NCBI RefSeq assembly: GCF_003589595.1
Contig: NW_020656077.1
Coordinates: 2,206,582 to 2,270,581 of the forward strand
Source: Hyposmocoma kahamanoa
Lineage: Eukaryota; Arthropoda; Insecta; Lepidoptera; Cosmopterigidae
DNA length: 64,000 nucleotides
Direction of reading: 5' to 3'
Under the pieces are notes generated by a model. That model was not told the DNA's origin and searched no databases. It saw only the letters and a list, made by a program, of their open reading frames with translations. Positions 34,899-46,300 of this stretch are shown piece by piece. A program made the translations under genes and the position numbers. Each line of letters starts with the position of its first letter. Within the stretch, counting starts at the first letter, position 1.

Positions 34899-37170
34899 TA
34901 TTATATTATCTTTGATAAATCTATTATGCCAGTGTAATATGATTGTACCGTCTAACGTTGCTTGCTTAACTCAAAGTTTAAATGAAAACTTTAATTTCAT
35001 TCACTCTCAACATAACGGTAATACAGTGGAATTGCCGAAGCATAGTAAATAAAAAATCTGTCTTAATAAATATATATTGTAAATAAATTTAATCCTTTTA
35101 TTATTTCTTTATCTGAGACCTGGCTTAGACCTGAATTCAGGTTTAAGATCCCAGGCTTTTCCTGTCTTCGCGAAGACAGAACTGATGGGCATGGTGGTTT
35201 TGCCTTGCTCATTAGCAATTGTAATCCCTTTTCTTTAATTAATCTTCCTTCTCATAGTGATGACTATTCAGTCATTGCTGCTTCTGTAAATAATATTTCT
35301 TTTGTTTCTATTTATGTACCTCATCCAACTACCTTAATATTAAATCAAATTAATAATCGGTTTTCTATTCTTCCCAAACCATGTTTAGTCATGGGAGATT
35401 TTAATTGTCAACATCAAGTATGGGGAAGCTCCTTATCAAATTGCTATGGAGATCAAATACTTGACATATTAGACACCAACAATCTTTCCTTATTGAACAC
35501 TGGAACTCCTACTCGCCTTACTGACCGTAACAACTCTGTTAGTGCCATTGACCTTTCAATATGTCCTCCTAGGCTATCACTTTCCTTAACATGGCAGACC
35601 TTGACATCTACCTTTGGTAGTGATCACTTCCCCATAGCACAGATTACAGGACATTACTTTTCCATTTTAGAGTAAAAAGAACTTGAAATACAAGTCTAAA
35701 TATAGATACAACTTACAAGGTGATAAATGGCATCAATTTAAAAAGCTTATTAAATCAAAGATGTCTACTCTACCCGATATAAACTGCAATAATGTCATAG
35801 AAAATTCAAATGCTTTAGCTTTAATTACTCAGTGTGCAGATGTAATTTTCCCTATTAAAAACAATTATTCAAACAATATCCCCTCCCCTGTCTGGTGGGA
35901 TGAAGAATGTACCTCAGCTGTTAAAAGGCATAAAGAGGCTGAAGAACGATATCGATATAGTATGACTATCGAGAACTTTGAGTCGCTCAAGTTAATTATG
36001 TCTGAAACAAAAAAGACTCTCAAAGAGAAGTAGTTTCAAAGCTGGTGTAGATTTTGTGATTCCATCAGTCCCAGCACCAACTCTTCTGTTGTATGGAACA
36101 TGATACGTCGATTTAGATCTGCCTTTAATGATTCCCCTTTAAGAAACTTACCTCTTGATATTGCTGAACAGTTCATTGATAAGTTAGCCCCTTCGATAGC
36201 CCAACAACAAATAGTTCTTGGTAAAGTTTTAGTTTCAAATGATGAATCAGGGTTAAGTTTGCCATTTTCGCTGAAAGAATTGAGAGGCGTTTTATCTAAT
36301 ACTGTAGACTCTGCTCCTGGTAGTGATGGAATTACTTATTCCCTTTTATCTAATTTGGATGATTCTGCCCTTTATTATTATTTATAGTTGATTAACACAT
36401 CCATGTTGACAGGTGAAATTTCGCCATCTTGGAAAAGCCAGATAGTGTTACCAGTTTTGAAACCAAATAAAAATCCAACAGAAAGCTCATCTTACCGTCC
36501 CATTGCCTTGTCTTCTGTCTTAATCAAAACTGCTGAAAGTTTAGTGAAAACCCGGTTAGATTGGTATGTTGAACATAACAATTTGTTGCCCAATAGTCAG
36601 TACGGATTTCGAAAAGGCAGAAGCATCATGGACTGGCTCTCTATATTTACAACAGATATAAGATTAGCTTTTTCGATCGGTGATTCTATTTTAGCTGCCT
36701 TTTTAGATATCAGTTCGGCATATGATAATGTTCTTTTTCCAATTTTAAAATCAAAATTAGATTGTTTAAAGGTTCCACCATTATTATCTAACTTCATTAT
36801 AAATTTATTAAACAAGATATAGAACTATTAATGTTATAAATGATGAATATTCTTTACAGAGGACAATAAATAAAGGTCTTCCGCAAGGATCTGTTTTGAA
36901 TCCCACACTGTACAACATATACACTCATGATTTAGACAAGTATTTAGGTAATGGAGTTTCTATTTTGCAATATCCTGACGATGTTCTTTTATATGTTGAA
37001 TCTAATCTAAGTGACCAAGCCGTGAATGTACTATCAAATAAATTGACGTTGTTAAAGCGCTGGTTAGATTCGAATGGTCTAGAGTTATCTGCTAGAAAAA
37101 GCTCCATTGTGTTTTTCTCAAGGCGTAAAGTTCATGCTGCAATAAATGTTTCTTTTAATAATAACCTAAT

Positions 37171-39141
37171 TCTTTTAATAATAATCTAATTCCGTTTGCC
37201 TTCGACGGGTCGACTAAAACATCTACCTTAAATTATCTTTCCACGCTTCCAACTGCCGACCATCCTCCGTTTTCTTTAAAAGAGTTTACTGATTGTGATG
37301 TTAAGAAGGGCATAGAATCTATTTCGTCCAATGCTGTTGGCAGTGACCATATTGGTCGTAAAATGTTTTTATTCATAGTTGATGAGATTTTACCTGTGAT
37401 CCGGTATATTCTTAATTTTTCTATCAGCAGCGAAGAATTTCCTTCCCTTTGGAAGGAAGCTCTCATTACTCCTCTTCCCAAAAAAGCCAATCCATCTAAC
37501 TTTTCTGATTTCCGACCTATTTCTATACTTCCCTTTCTATCAAAGCTGCTAGAGCGACTAGTTCATAACCAAATTACTCCTTTTCTCATACGTAACAACC
37601 TTCTTAATCCCTTTCAATCCGGCTTCCGACCAGGACACAGCACTGTGACTGCTCTTGTTAGGATCACTGATGACATTAGGTATAGTATGTCGCAACAGCA
37701 ACTCACTGTAATGTCATTGCTTGATTTCAGCAATGCTTTCAACAACGTTGATTTTGACATTTTGATTGCACTTTTACGCACTCTTAACATATCTCCAACG
37801 GTAATCTCTTGGTTTCATAGTTACCTGCATGGGCGTCGGCAGTGTGTTCGCATTGATGAGAGGTTCTCTTGTTGGTGTGACATTAATGCTGGCGTTCCAC
37901 AGGGCGGCGTTTTATCTCCTCTTCTCTTCTCGATCTTTATTAATTCAATTTCCCGCGGTCTTACCTCATCCTACCAAATGTATGCAGATGATTTACAAAT
38001 TTACACTCATCGGCAACTTGAAAACCTGCACGAAGCCATTGAGGTAATCAATAATGATCTCCGTCATATTTCGTAATGGCAGCTCTAGAATGGTATCCAA
38101 GATAGATTGGTTTCGCTTGCCGCAGGTTATTATAGACGACACCTACATTAAAATTAGTGACAATGTTAAAAATCTAGGTATACTTATTGATAGGCAGCTA
38201 TCTTGGGCACTTCAATTAGTTGAGAGCAGCCGCAAATTGTTTGCGTCTGCCGCATCTCTCTGACGGTTACGTAATTTTTTATCTATTGCCACGAAAACTG
38301 CGCTTGCCCAAACTCTTCTTCTTCCAATTTTTGATTATGCTGATGCCCGCTATCTGGATTTAACCGAAGAACAGCTCAACAAACTCGAACGTCTACAAAA
38401 CTTTTGCATCCGTTTCATTTATGGTCTGAGGAAATTTGATCATGTTTCCATTTATCGCAATAAGCTGAAGTGGTTACCCATTAGACTTCGCCGGAATGCT
38501 CATATTCTTAATCTTCTCTATGGCATCTTATTCATTCCTCACACACCACCTTATCTTAAGGAGCGATTTGAATTCGCCCATCAATACAACCCCCGACTTC
38601 TGCGCTCTTCTTCAACTCTCCAACTTAATATGCCATTGCATACCTCCCAGTATTACGACAAGTCCTTTACTGTTCAGGCTATTCGTTTGTGGAACGCTTT
38701 ACCTTTGTCTATTCAACAAGCGAAATCATTGAATATATTCAAAAATATGGTAAAGTACACTACCTTAATTTAGTGTGACCTGGACTGCTTAGGTATTTTT
38801 ATGTTTTGAAATTAGGTTTTAGACATTTTTATATTTATAAGTATGAGAATATACAGTAGTTTACGATATTCATATATATGTATTGGTTTTATTATTTATT
38901 TATAAATATATGTATATTTGTATTTATTTATCAATTTTTATCTGTTGATTAAGTAATTCTTCATACACCACCGTCTTTTTCCTGTGAATTATGTAATTAC
39001 TTCCATCCAAAGGTTGTCTGGCAGAAATCGCTTAAAGCGATAAGACCGCCCATTGTACCACCGCTTATTTTTAATTTAATTGTATTGTATTTGTTTCCTT
39101 TTTTGGTGTACAATAAAGAATTTTTGTATTGTATTGTATTG
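37171..39141 (+). mobile_element. CR1-like element inserted in the I-clade ORF2
   Basis: It is 5' truncated and begins in the endonuclease-RT linker. It ends after AATAAAGAATTTTTG with ATTGT tandem units (39128-39141). Direct copies of TAACCTAAT flank it (37162-37170 and 39142-39150). The I-clade coding sequence reads correctly across the excised site (NNNLI joining PVVG). The first 20 bp (37171-37190) are an imperfect second copy of the adjacent TCTTTTAATAATAACCTAAT, a micro-duplication made at insertion. The microsatellite-like tail fits CR1/L2-type priming. Confidence 0.8.
37205..38773 (+). pseudogene. Reverse transcriptase of the nested CR1-like element
   Basis: The frame reads from the truncated 5' end through NAVGSDHIGRKMF (about 37330), ALITPLPKKANPSNFSDFRP and LLNPFQSGFRPGHSTVTALV. 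It continues with LLDFSNAFNNVDFDIL, NAGVPQGGVLSPLLFS and the intact catalytic YADDLQIY (about 37980), to a stop at 38074-38076. A second frame then continues with SKIDWFRLPQVIIDD. A stop at about 38262 is followed by LDLTEEQLNKLERLQNFCIR and RLWNALPLSIQQAKSLN, ending near 38773. A segment of roughly 20 residues seems missing at the frameshift. Inactive. Confidence 0.82.
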
Positions 39142-41593
39142 TAACCTAATCCCTGTTGTTGGCGAGGTTAAATATCGTGGTATTCTTTTTGATTGTAAAA
39201 TGAATGGCTCTCCTCATTGTGATTATGTTGTTAATAAATGTGAAAAGGTTCTTAACATGCTTAGATGTTTATGCGGGATCTGGTGGGGCAGCCATTCATA
39301 CTCTTTAAAACTGCTATATAATGCTCTGATTAGGAGTATAATTGACTATGGATCTTTTATGCTGGAGCCATGTGTCTTGTCTAATCTTAAAAAGCTAGAT
39401 AAGATTCAGTCGAAGGCCCTCAGAATAATAACCGGTGCTATGAAATCAAGTCCGATAAATGCGATGCAAGTGGAGTGCGTTGAACCTCCGCTTACCCTTC
39501 GTCGACAGTTTTTATCTGATAAATTCTTTTTCCGCATTATCCAATTTAATCGTCACCCTTTGCTGCAAAAACTTGAGCTATTAAACAATCTAATAAATAC
39601 CCCTGGGTATTGGTCCCACAAAAGTACTCCTTGCCTTATAAATAGTTTTAGAAAATATCTTACATTACAAGCTCCAACTCATAGTTTTGACACTCACCCA
39701 CTATACGGTAGTAATTATGAATGCCTTATTTTGCCCCCTGACGTCTGTTTTGATTTTAGTGAAGTTAACAGACGTTTTGCTAACGCTTCCTTTAACTTTA
39801 ACTTAGATATTAATTGGCGTTTCTACAACCATATTTTCACTGATGCCTCTAAACTGAATAACTCGGCCGTAGGAGTGGGTATTCTTCATCGTCAATACAA
39901 TATTATTCAAAAAACAAAGCTTCCTCCTGAAACATCCGTTTTCACTGGTGAATGCGTAGGTCTTCTTAAGGCAGTTGAATACATTCTCTTAATAAAATTA
40001 TATATTATAATAATATATTATTATAACATAAAACAATAATATTTTCTGATTGTAAAAGAGCTCTGCAGTCATTATGTAAATTCCCTTTTAAATCAGGTAA
40101 CATTTTCCCAATTATTTGTCAAATTCGTGAAGCCATATACAAGTGCCATTCAAAGGGTCTTTCTGTATTATTTGTGTGGATACCAAGTCACAGTGATATT
40201 AGAGGTAACGAAAGAGCCGATATCTTAGCTAAAGATGCAGTAAATAACGGCGATGTAGATTTATATAGGAACTTTGCTCATGACCTGGCTACACTACCTG
40301 CTATTTATCTTAAAGAATCTTGGCAAACTGTGTGGGAAACAAGCAATAAAGCTACGGGCAGATATTTTCGTGATATACAGCCCGACATCCCTGTCAAACT
40401 CTGGTTTTCGCGTATACATTTTGAGAAACGTGTTACTTCAATCATTACAAGAATGAGATTAAGACATACTTGCTCATCTAAACATCTTGCTAGACTTAAT
40501 ATAATATCTGATTCAATGTGCGAATGCGAACAAGACATTGGCAGTCTGAACCACCTTTTTTTTCCTGTCCAAGATATGACCGTGCTTCATTTTTTCAATC
40601 TATAATTTCTTTACAAATTCCTTTACCAACATCTATTCTTCTGTTATTATCGAATAATAATTATTCCGTTTACAATGTTTTGGCTCAGTTTATAAGGAAA
40701 AATGATATTAAAATTTAGATTATTATTTATTCAATTATCATTATTTTCAGCTAATACCATCTCATTTCCTTTCATAATTTCCATCCTTCATCGGTTAGAT
40801 TTACTTATAAACTATAGATTTTTATTTACTACCTATCCTATCCTGTTGATCACCTTTCCAAAATTCCGTTTGCTTTTATTTTTATTCCGCGATTTCCTTT
40901 CCCCGTTTTTAATTTCATATTAATATCCATAAACCCAACCAAAGTTCCACAACAACAACTGCTACGACAATAATAATTATCCTGAAATCTTAACAAGCAA
41001 GAAAATATTTATTTGGAAGAATTATCAAAAATTTGCAGCTCAGTGGAAATTGCATATGGCCAAAGGCTGGACGCCATAGTGCCAAACTATAAGAGAAATG
41101 ATATTTATGGCGCCGCCAAAATCTAAAGTGTGGACATATTTTATATCTCCCAAAAAAGTATCGATATGAGTAAGTACCGATACTTTTGAAGTACTCATAT
41201 GATTAGTATCGCATGACGAATTGATTACTACTCATTTGAGTAGGCATCGATACTTTGGTAGTATCGGAACATCCCTAGTCCGACCACGCAGTACATTGTT
41301 TAGCGCACTAAAGCTTTTCTAGTACCGCCACTCGAGCGATCACTGTACCACTTATGTGGTCTGTGATTTGTACCTACGCAACTCGAACATTCGCAACGAT
41401 AGCCGAAAATGCCTGATTATGCCTGCGTGTATCCTATCATCAGCATTACCACACAAAGTACAGGGTCAAGATCCCAAAAAGCTCAATAGTACTTATTGAA
41501 TTTAAATTCAACTCTACGTGACTTGCAATTAGTACCGACTATCAAAGTCCAAAGTGTCAAACTTGATATGTACTTCACAATACTTAATCATAA

Positions 41594-41799
41594 TATCGAC
41601 GCCGGAAAGCGATCGTATCGTATCTCGAAAAATAGGCCGAAAAACTGTTTAAAAAAAATATTTCTCTTTAATTTGAATTAATAGAAAGTCAATTTTAAAG
41701 TAGGACGTATATAATCATACTTTAAAATTGACTTTCTACTCGGCCCCGGTGTAGTCCTATTTTTCGAGATACGACAAGATCGCTTTCCGGCGTCTATAT
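41594..41799. repeat. Inverted-repeat element with about 44-bp arms
   Basis: Left arm 41594-41637 (ATATCGACGCCGGAAAGCGA...) and right arm 41756-41799 are nearly perfect reverse complements; both carry TATCTCGAAAAATAGG in matching positions. The space between holds a second, perfect hairpin (41682-41738). It is probably a small foldback-type element. Confidence 0.65.
41682..41738. repeat. Perfect 21-bp-arm hairpin nested in the larger inverted repeat
   Basis: Arms 41682-41702 and 41718-41738 (TAGAAAGTCAATTTTAAAGT...) are exact reverse complements around 15 nt. Confidence 0.75.
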
Positions 41800-42453
41800 T
41801 TTCAACTAATAAAGTTGCAAGGATACCTTGAATACTATATCCTGTTTTTACATAAAAAGACATTATTTGTCGTCTTCATTATACTTTAGTCATTATATTA
41901 CAGCCGTCCGTTTACTAAAACGCCGCTATGTGAAAAAAATATTTTTTTGAGATATCAAAAAAAGACCATAACCCAATTTCAGAACATCGAAATTGTTTTA
42001 TGACATTTTAGCTATATGGGTATATATGCTACAGTGTTGCCATATGCACCGTAATTACGGTAAATTCACCGTACTCAGCATAAATTTACCACCTACCGTC
42101 GACACGTGGCAACGGTAACAAAATCTACCGTAATCTGCAGGGTTCAAATTTTTTGTAGTAAAAATAGTTAAGGAGTGAATTTCACAGTTGAGAATAATAA
42201 GTTATTGTAACCAAAAACAAAACGCAATTATTATTCGTGGGATTCCCCGGTGAACAGGGATTTCCCGTGTAATTATAATGCTACCAATTTGAGTGGGCGT
42301 ACTAAACGTTTTTGTTTCAAATAATATTACAAGAATTTAATTTAGTTTCTTTTTAGAATTTAAATTTTTTGCATCATTTGTTTCTTTGAATAGCTAGTCT
42401 AATCGTGAAACAGAAGTTATTTAATTCACTTTTTCCTATTAATTTTAAAAGAA

Positions 42454-44523
42454 ATGAGTAAAAGTGACTCCGATTCTCAGTGTGAAGTGGAAATGCCGAA
42501 GAAAAAAAGAAAACAATACAAACAGAAGTTCCGAGAAGAATGGTTATTGAAACCAGAGTTTCGTGATTGGTTAAGGAAGGACAGGAAAGACGAGTACATT
42601 GCAATATGTAACATGTGTAATAACAAGACATTGTCAGCTGAAATCAGCGTACTCACGAGACATAAAGAGACAGCTACTCATATCGATAATGCAAAAAAAT
42701 TTAGCTGTTCAACATCAAGAAAAACACAGCAGTCAATTGTTAGTGCTTTTCAGAATAGGCCGCAAACACTTTTTGAAAATGATATGACCAAAATTTCTAC
42801 CATAAAACTGGCTGCTTTCGTCGCTGAACACAGAATATCTTCAAACACTATGAACCATCTCACCGATTTATTACCCCAATTGTGTCCCGATTCTAAAATA
42901 GCTAAAAACATAAAATTAAAAAGAACAAAAGTACAAGCTGTAATAAACAATTGTATAGGAGCATCCGAAAAGCAAAGTTTAATAAAAGATTTAACAATTC
43001 AAAAGTTTTCAATATTAATTGACGAAAGCACAGACATCAGTGTTATAAAAACTGTAGCTGTTGTAGTGAGGTATTTCGATTCAAATCTGGGCCAAGTAAT
43101 CAGTCGTTTTTGGGATTTGATCCAATTATTTGATGCAAGTACAACAGATCATTCAGCTAATGCTGAAAAATTATTTACAATAGTCGTCGATTCCTTTCAA
43201 AAACATTCCATCCCTTTGGAAAACATAATCGGTTTTGGTTCTGATGGTGCCAATACTATGATAGGCTGCCGAAATTCTGTCGCCAGCCGATTCCGGAACC
43301 TTTGTCCAGGAATCATCATATTGAAGTGTATTTGTCATTCTTTGCATCTTTGCGCCAACGATGCCACCAAAGAACTTCCTTATACCTGTGAAAAACTGGC
43401 CCGAAATATATATAATTATTTTAAAACCAGTAGCAAAAGACAAAGTGAATTTGTGGCTTTTCAACAGTTTGCGGAAGTAGAGGTGCATCGAATTCTACGG
43501 CCTGCACAAACTCGTTGGCTTTCACTAAATGCCGTAATTGACCGAATATTGGAACAGTGGGACGCATTGCGCCTCTACTTTGATGCAAAATGGCTTACAG
43601 ACTCAGAATGCCAAGAAATCCATACCCATCTCAACGACCCTGTGATAAAAGCATATTATTATTTCTTGGGATGGATGTTACCTAAATTCACCGCAGTAAA
43701 TAGTTACTTCCAAAGTGAATCTGTAGTGATCACTAAATTAAATATAAAAATGACAGCTTTGTATAGAGAGTTAATTCAGTTAATTTTTCCTGTTAGCTAT
43801 ATAAATTCAATTGCTATAGAAGCGATTGATCCGACTGAAGAAAAAAATCACAAAGAATTAAAGGATATTTATCTAGGTCTTGGAGTTCAGAAGCAGTTAG
43901 AACTGATTAAAGAAGATCGAAAGGAAATATTCCGGCAAAAATGTAAACAATTTATAATTAAAGCGTGCACAGGCATCCGGAAGAGATATTCAATAAATGA
44001 CACAATTATGACAGCTATATCAAACTTTGATCCAGTAACTTGTGTTTCTGAAGAAAGGCTAGAAAGCCTTGCACCTATATTTACGCTACTTCCAAGATTG
44101 ATACCAGAGACGTTAAATGAACAGCAGGAACTCGATGACGAATGGCGCAGGCTACTTATTCACTTACCAAAAGATTTAGACGCAAGTCAGCATCCCCCTG
44201 ATAAATTTTGGCATCAGGTTGCGCAAATAACTATAGATAACAGAAAGGTTTTTAAGCAACTACCGTCTTTCATGCTCGGAATGTTGTCTTTGCCGCACTC
44301 TAATGCTGAATGCGAGCGTATATTCAGCAAGGTGAACGACATTAAAACAAAAAAACGCAATAAATTAATAACCCGCTCTATAAAAGGGAATCTTTTAACG
44401 CAACAGTCCATAAAAAGGCATGGACAAAACTGCATTAATTTTAATCCAGATCAGGAAATGCTGAAAAAATTAAATAAGAACATTTATGAAAATGAGGAAC
44501 TGTTAGTATCAGATTCAGACTAA
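42454..44523 (+). CDS. hAT-family transposase, full length
   Basis: This 689-residue protein catalyses cut-and-paste transposition of its own element by binding the terminal repeats in the nucleus. A basic segment (PKKKRKQYKQK, 15-25) is a likely nuclear localisation signal. A BED/TTF-type zinc finger follows: C52, C55, H70, H76. The RNase H-like core has SILIDESTDIS with D190, GFGSDGANTM with D264, and CICHSLHL (C292, H295). TRWLSLN lies at 353-359, and the C-terminal dimerisation block SLPHSNAECERIFSKV (612-627) includes the presumed catalytic E621. All three acidic residues of the hAT triad are present. Length and order match hAT transposases of the ZMYM6/KIAA1586-like group often annotated as host genes. 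The ATG at 42454 is the first in frame. No introns are needed. Confidence 0.92.
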   Translation: MSKSDSDSQCEVEMPKKKRKQYKQKFREEWLLKPEFRDWLRKDRKDEYIAICNMCNNKTLSAEISVLTRHKETATHIDNAKKFSCSTSRKTQQSIVSAFQNRPQTLFENDMTKISTIKLAAFVAEHRISSNTMNHLTDLLPQLCPDSKIAKNIKLKRTKVQAVINNCIGASEKQSLIKDLTIQKFSILIDESTDISVIKTVAVVVRYFDSNLGQVISRFWDLIQLFDASTTDHSANAEKLFTIVVDSFQKHSIPLENIIGFGSDGANTMIGCRNSVASRFRNLCPGIIILKCICHSLHLCANDATKELPYTCEKLARNIYNYFKTSSKRQSEFVAFQQFAEVEVHRILRPAQTRWLSLNAVIDRILEQWDALRLYFDAKWLTDSECQEIHTHLNDPVIKAYYYFLGWMLPKFTAVNSYFQSESVVITKLNIKMTALYRELIQLIFPVSYINSIAIEAIDPTEEKNHKELKDIYLGLGVQKQLELIKEDRKEIFRQKCKQFIIKACTGIRKRYSINDTIMTAISNFDPVTCVSEERLESLAPIFTLLPRLIPETLNEQQELDDEWRRLLIHLPKDLDASQHPPDKFWHQVAQITIDNRKVFKQLPSFMLGMLSLPHSNAECERIFSKVNDIKTKKRNKLITRSIKGNLLTQQSIKRHGQNCINFNPDQEMLKKLNKNIYENEELLVSDSD

Positions 44524-44604
44524 TTTTTACTAAGAAATTATGTTTATGTTAATATTATTTATGTTTGTAACGCTATTACTCCGCCATTTGTGATTCGATT
44601 TCGA

Positions 44605-44675
44605 CTATTTTTTTCATTGGAAATGGGATACTTCAGTAGTGGTCCCATTTAAATTTGAAGAAAATATTCTACTTC
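44605..44675. repeat. Dispersed-repeat fragment inside the hAT 3' region
   Basis: The text containing AGTAGTGGTCCCATTTAAATT resembles, at roughly 70 percent by eye, part of the dispersed repeat near 59185-59245 and its inverted copy near 19035-19075 (shared ATAGTGGTCCC-like core). It lies between the transposase stop and the right terminus. Confidence 0.4.
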
Positions 44676-45031
44676 CAAAGGTGTCAAATTAGGGGATGAA
44701 TCCGGTTTTATTAAATTTCAACCACTTTCATTAACTTTTTAGTTTAAGTTTGAACATTTAATTACTTAAAGCAAAAATTTTTGTAACTTCTATTATTTTA
44801 GTTTATTTTCTACTTTTCATTTATAATATTATAGTCAATTGTGCGCTAAAGTGTTTTTTTTTTACTTATAAGGTACGGTAAGATATTCACTCTTATAAAA
44901 GGTTAATTCTTATTATACCGTAATTACACCGTTTTTTTTTATCCAAACACCGTAATTTCTTAGAATCTACCGTATTTTTTTAGCGGAATCACCGTCGACC
45001 AGATTTCGGACATGGCAACACTGATATGCTA

Positions 45032-46074
45032 TATAGTCTGATCTCCGGACACGTTAACAAACTTTAAATGTTTTTAAGTAGAAAATTTTACGATCTTATG
45101 CTTTTTAAAACGAATATTTGCTAGTCGCATTTTAGTTGTTAGTAAACGGCAGATTATAGGTCTGGACTTTGGAACGTTTTAATCGCATGCAGCATAGAGT
45201 TGGGTTTAAATCTTATGTGTTAAGCTTGTTTACACGACCCTGTACCAGAAAGTGTCCAAAAATGTATGCCCTTAACCAACTAAAGAAAATGGACTTCAAA
45301 AATGTTGTTTTTCGTTCACTTTCGAAGATTACGATCAACTACCTGGCAACTAAATTTTTAATGGGACCAGCTTAAAAAAAAGATAAAATATCTCGCGTTA
45401 CTCATGCGGCTAAATATCTCATTATATATTGTTAGTTTTACACACTTGTGTTAACTAGAAACTAGTTAAATGGAGGACAATTAAATTATATACCATACCA
45501 ATTTTAACAATGTATCTACAGTTAAATAGAAAACTTACATTCCTACCTATTAAAGACTGTTGGAAGTCTCTTTTAATTGCATTTCCTGCTAGCTTGGTCC
45601 TGGAAAATCACAGATAACTTTAATATATCAATAAACTTCTTGGTTTTGTAAATCCGTGTTTGTAAAACTTTGACACTTAAATGACTAGTTAAGCGCAAAT
45701 GACCACTTTAGTCCCTGAATTCTTTAGTGCCCATGGAAAAAATACTGTTTCAAAATAATTCTTGAACATGGCGCTGCTACACCATCCTGATTTAGTGCAA
45801 TTATATGTAGTCTTTGGTGGTTCTCCATTCACCCATTATGTGTATTTTTGTGGCTTTATAGACAACATATAAAACAACATATAAAGCAAGACACTTATCG
45901 CTTGCGGTGGCTGTAACGATGAGAGAAATGTTTCCCTTGGTGGAATTGGCTATTCTCTCCGGATACTTAAAACCTTGGCAAAAAAAAAAAATTGGATGAA
46001 ATTAAATTGGATTGAATCGAGTTAAATTGAATTGAATTGGTTAGAATTTGAATTGAACTAAATTTGTTTTGTTT
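45032..46074. other. Noncoding stretch
   Basis: No gene recognised. The frame 45169-45375 (68 codons) has no known domain. An A-rich run lies near 45978-45992. Confidence 0.4.
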
Positions 46075-46300
46075 TGGGTGTTTACGAGTGGCGTCCCTGT
46101 CCCTGTAGGGTCCTGACAGAATACCAGCGTCGTGGGCAGCCGCGTCATTTATGCTGAGTCAGCGTCTTTTCATTGCCATGGCTTCCAAGACAGATTCTAG
46201 TAGAATATATTACTGTGTTACATCTAAGTTAATGTCTGTATCATGTGTTTGTGTATGTATTTGTCAAGGTGGTGAATAAAGATTTTATCTATCTATCTAA
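46075..46300 (+). repeat. SINE-like or non-LTR 3' tail with TCTA microsatellite
   Basis: The GACAGAATACCAGCGTCGTG block is followed by GTGAATAAAGATTTTATC and TCTA units (46283-46300). This matches the style of short retroelement tails with an AATAAA signal and microsatellite end. There are no coding features and the family is not identified. Confidence 0.4.

Larger units (their letters stand above)
34982..40605 (+). pseudogene. ORF2 (endonuclease, reverse transcriptase, RNase H) of the I-clade element
   Basis: The endonuclease starts with VIQWNCRSIVNKKS (about 35015), then has LVMGDFNCQHQVWGSS (about 35390) and GSDHFPIAQ (about 35620). RT blocks are APGSDGITYSLL (about 36315), SSYRPIALSSVLIKTAE, YGFRKGRSI, FLDISSAYDNV, GLPQGSVLNPTLYNIY (about 36875) and the active site LQYPDDVLLY (about 36965), where YADD has become YPDD. 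After the nested element, RNase H shows FTDASKLNNSAVG (about 39835), FTGECVGLLKA, FSDCK and GNERADILAKDA (about 40205), so its acidic residues are kept. Stops lie near 35673, 36031, 36387 and 36820. Confidence 0.85.
33306..41101 (+). mobile_element. Full-length I-clade non-LTR retrotransposon, itself interrupted
   Basis: It lies between direct copies of TATTTATGGCGC (33294-33305 and 41102-41113), a 12-bp target duplication. It carries a 5' UTR, ORF1 with three zinc knuckles (33501-34898), and ORF2 with endonuclease, RT and RNase H (34982-40605). A 3' UTR contains CAAAGGCTGGACGCCATAGT. An RNase H domain in ORF2 places it in the I group rather than in Jockey proper. A second retroelement (37171-39141) interrupts ORF2. 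Several stops in ORF2 show the copy is dead, while ORF1 is still open. Confidence 0.82.
32705..41277 (+). mobile_element. Short hAT derivative split by an I-clade retrotransposon
   Basis: Ends are TAGGGATGGTACGATAC (left) and the inverted TAGGGATGTTCCGATAC (right), 15 of 17 identical. It is flanked by perfect GTCCGACC at 32697-32704 and 41278-41285. Subterminal regions are rich in CGATAC/GTATCG and GAGTA motifs in both orientations. Removing the retrotransposon at 33306-41101 and one copy of its duplication leaves about 765 bp. That includes a start codon and a MAPPKSKVWTYFISPKK-like stub (41108-41158), the N-terminus of a BED-type hAT transposase, running straight into the right end. It is thus an internal-deletion derivative of an autonomous element. 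Confidence 0.85.
41286..42023. other. Noncoding flank between two hAT elements
   Basis: This carries the nested inverted repeats listed separately. No coding sequence is recognised, and the 61-codon frames here lie inside the inverted repeats. Confidence 0.45.
42032..45023 (+). mobile_element. Complete, apparently autonomous hAT transposon
   Basis: This is a 2992-bp element with perfect 12-bp terminal inverted repeats (CAGTGTTGCCAT at 42032-42043, inverted at 45012-45023). Perfect 8-bp target duplications ATATGCTA lie at 42024-42031 and 45024-45031. Short ACCGTA-type subterminal repeats occur within about 110 bp of each end (for example CACCGTAATTACGG at 42047-42060 and several in 44925-45000), as expected for hAT transposase binding. 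It encodes one uninterrupted transposase of 689 residues (42454-44523). Intact ends, duplication and coding frame together indicate a recent insertion that may still be mobile. Confidence 0.93.

Noticed and set aside
41903..45152. Possible larger inverted repeat (CCGTTTACTA-type) around the intact hAT
   Set aside because: Only about 10-13 matching bases with gaps at 41907-41920 and 45140-45152; could be chance, and no duplication was found.
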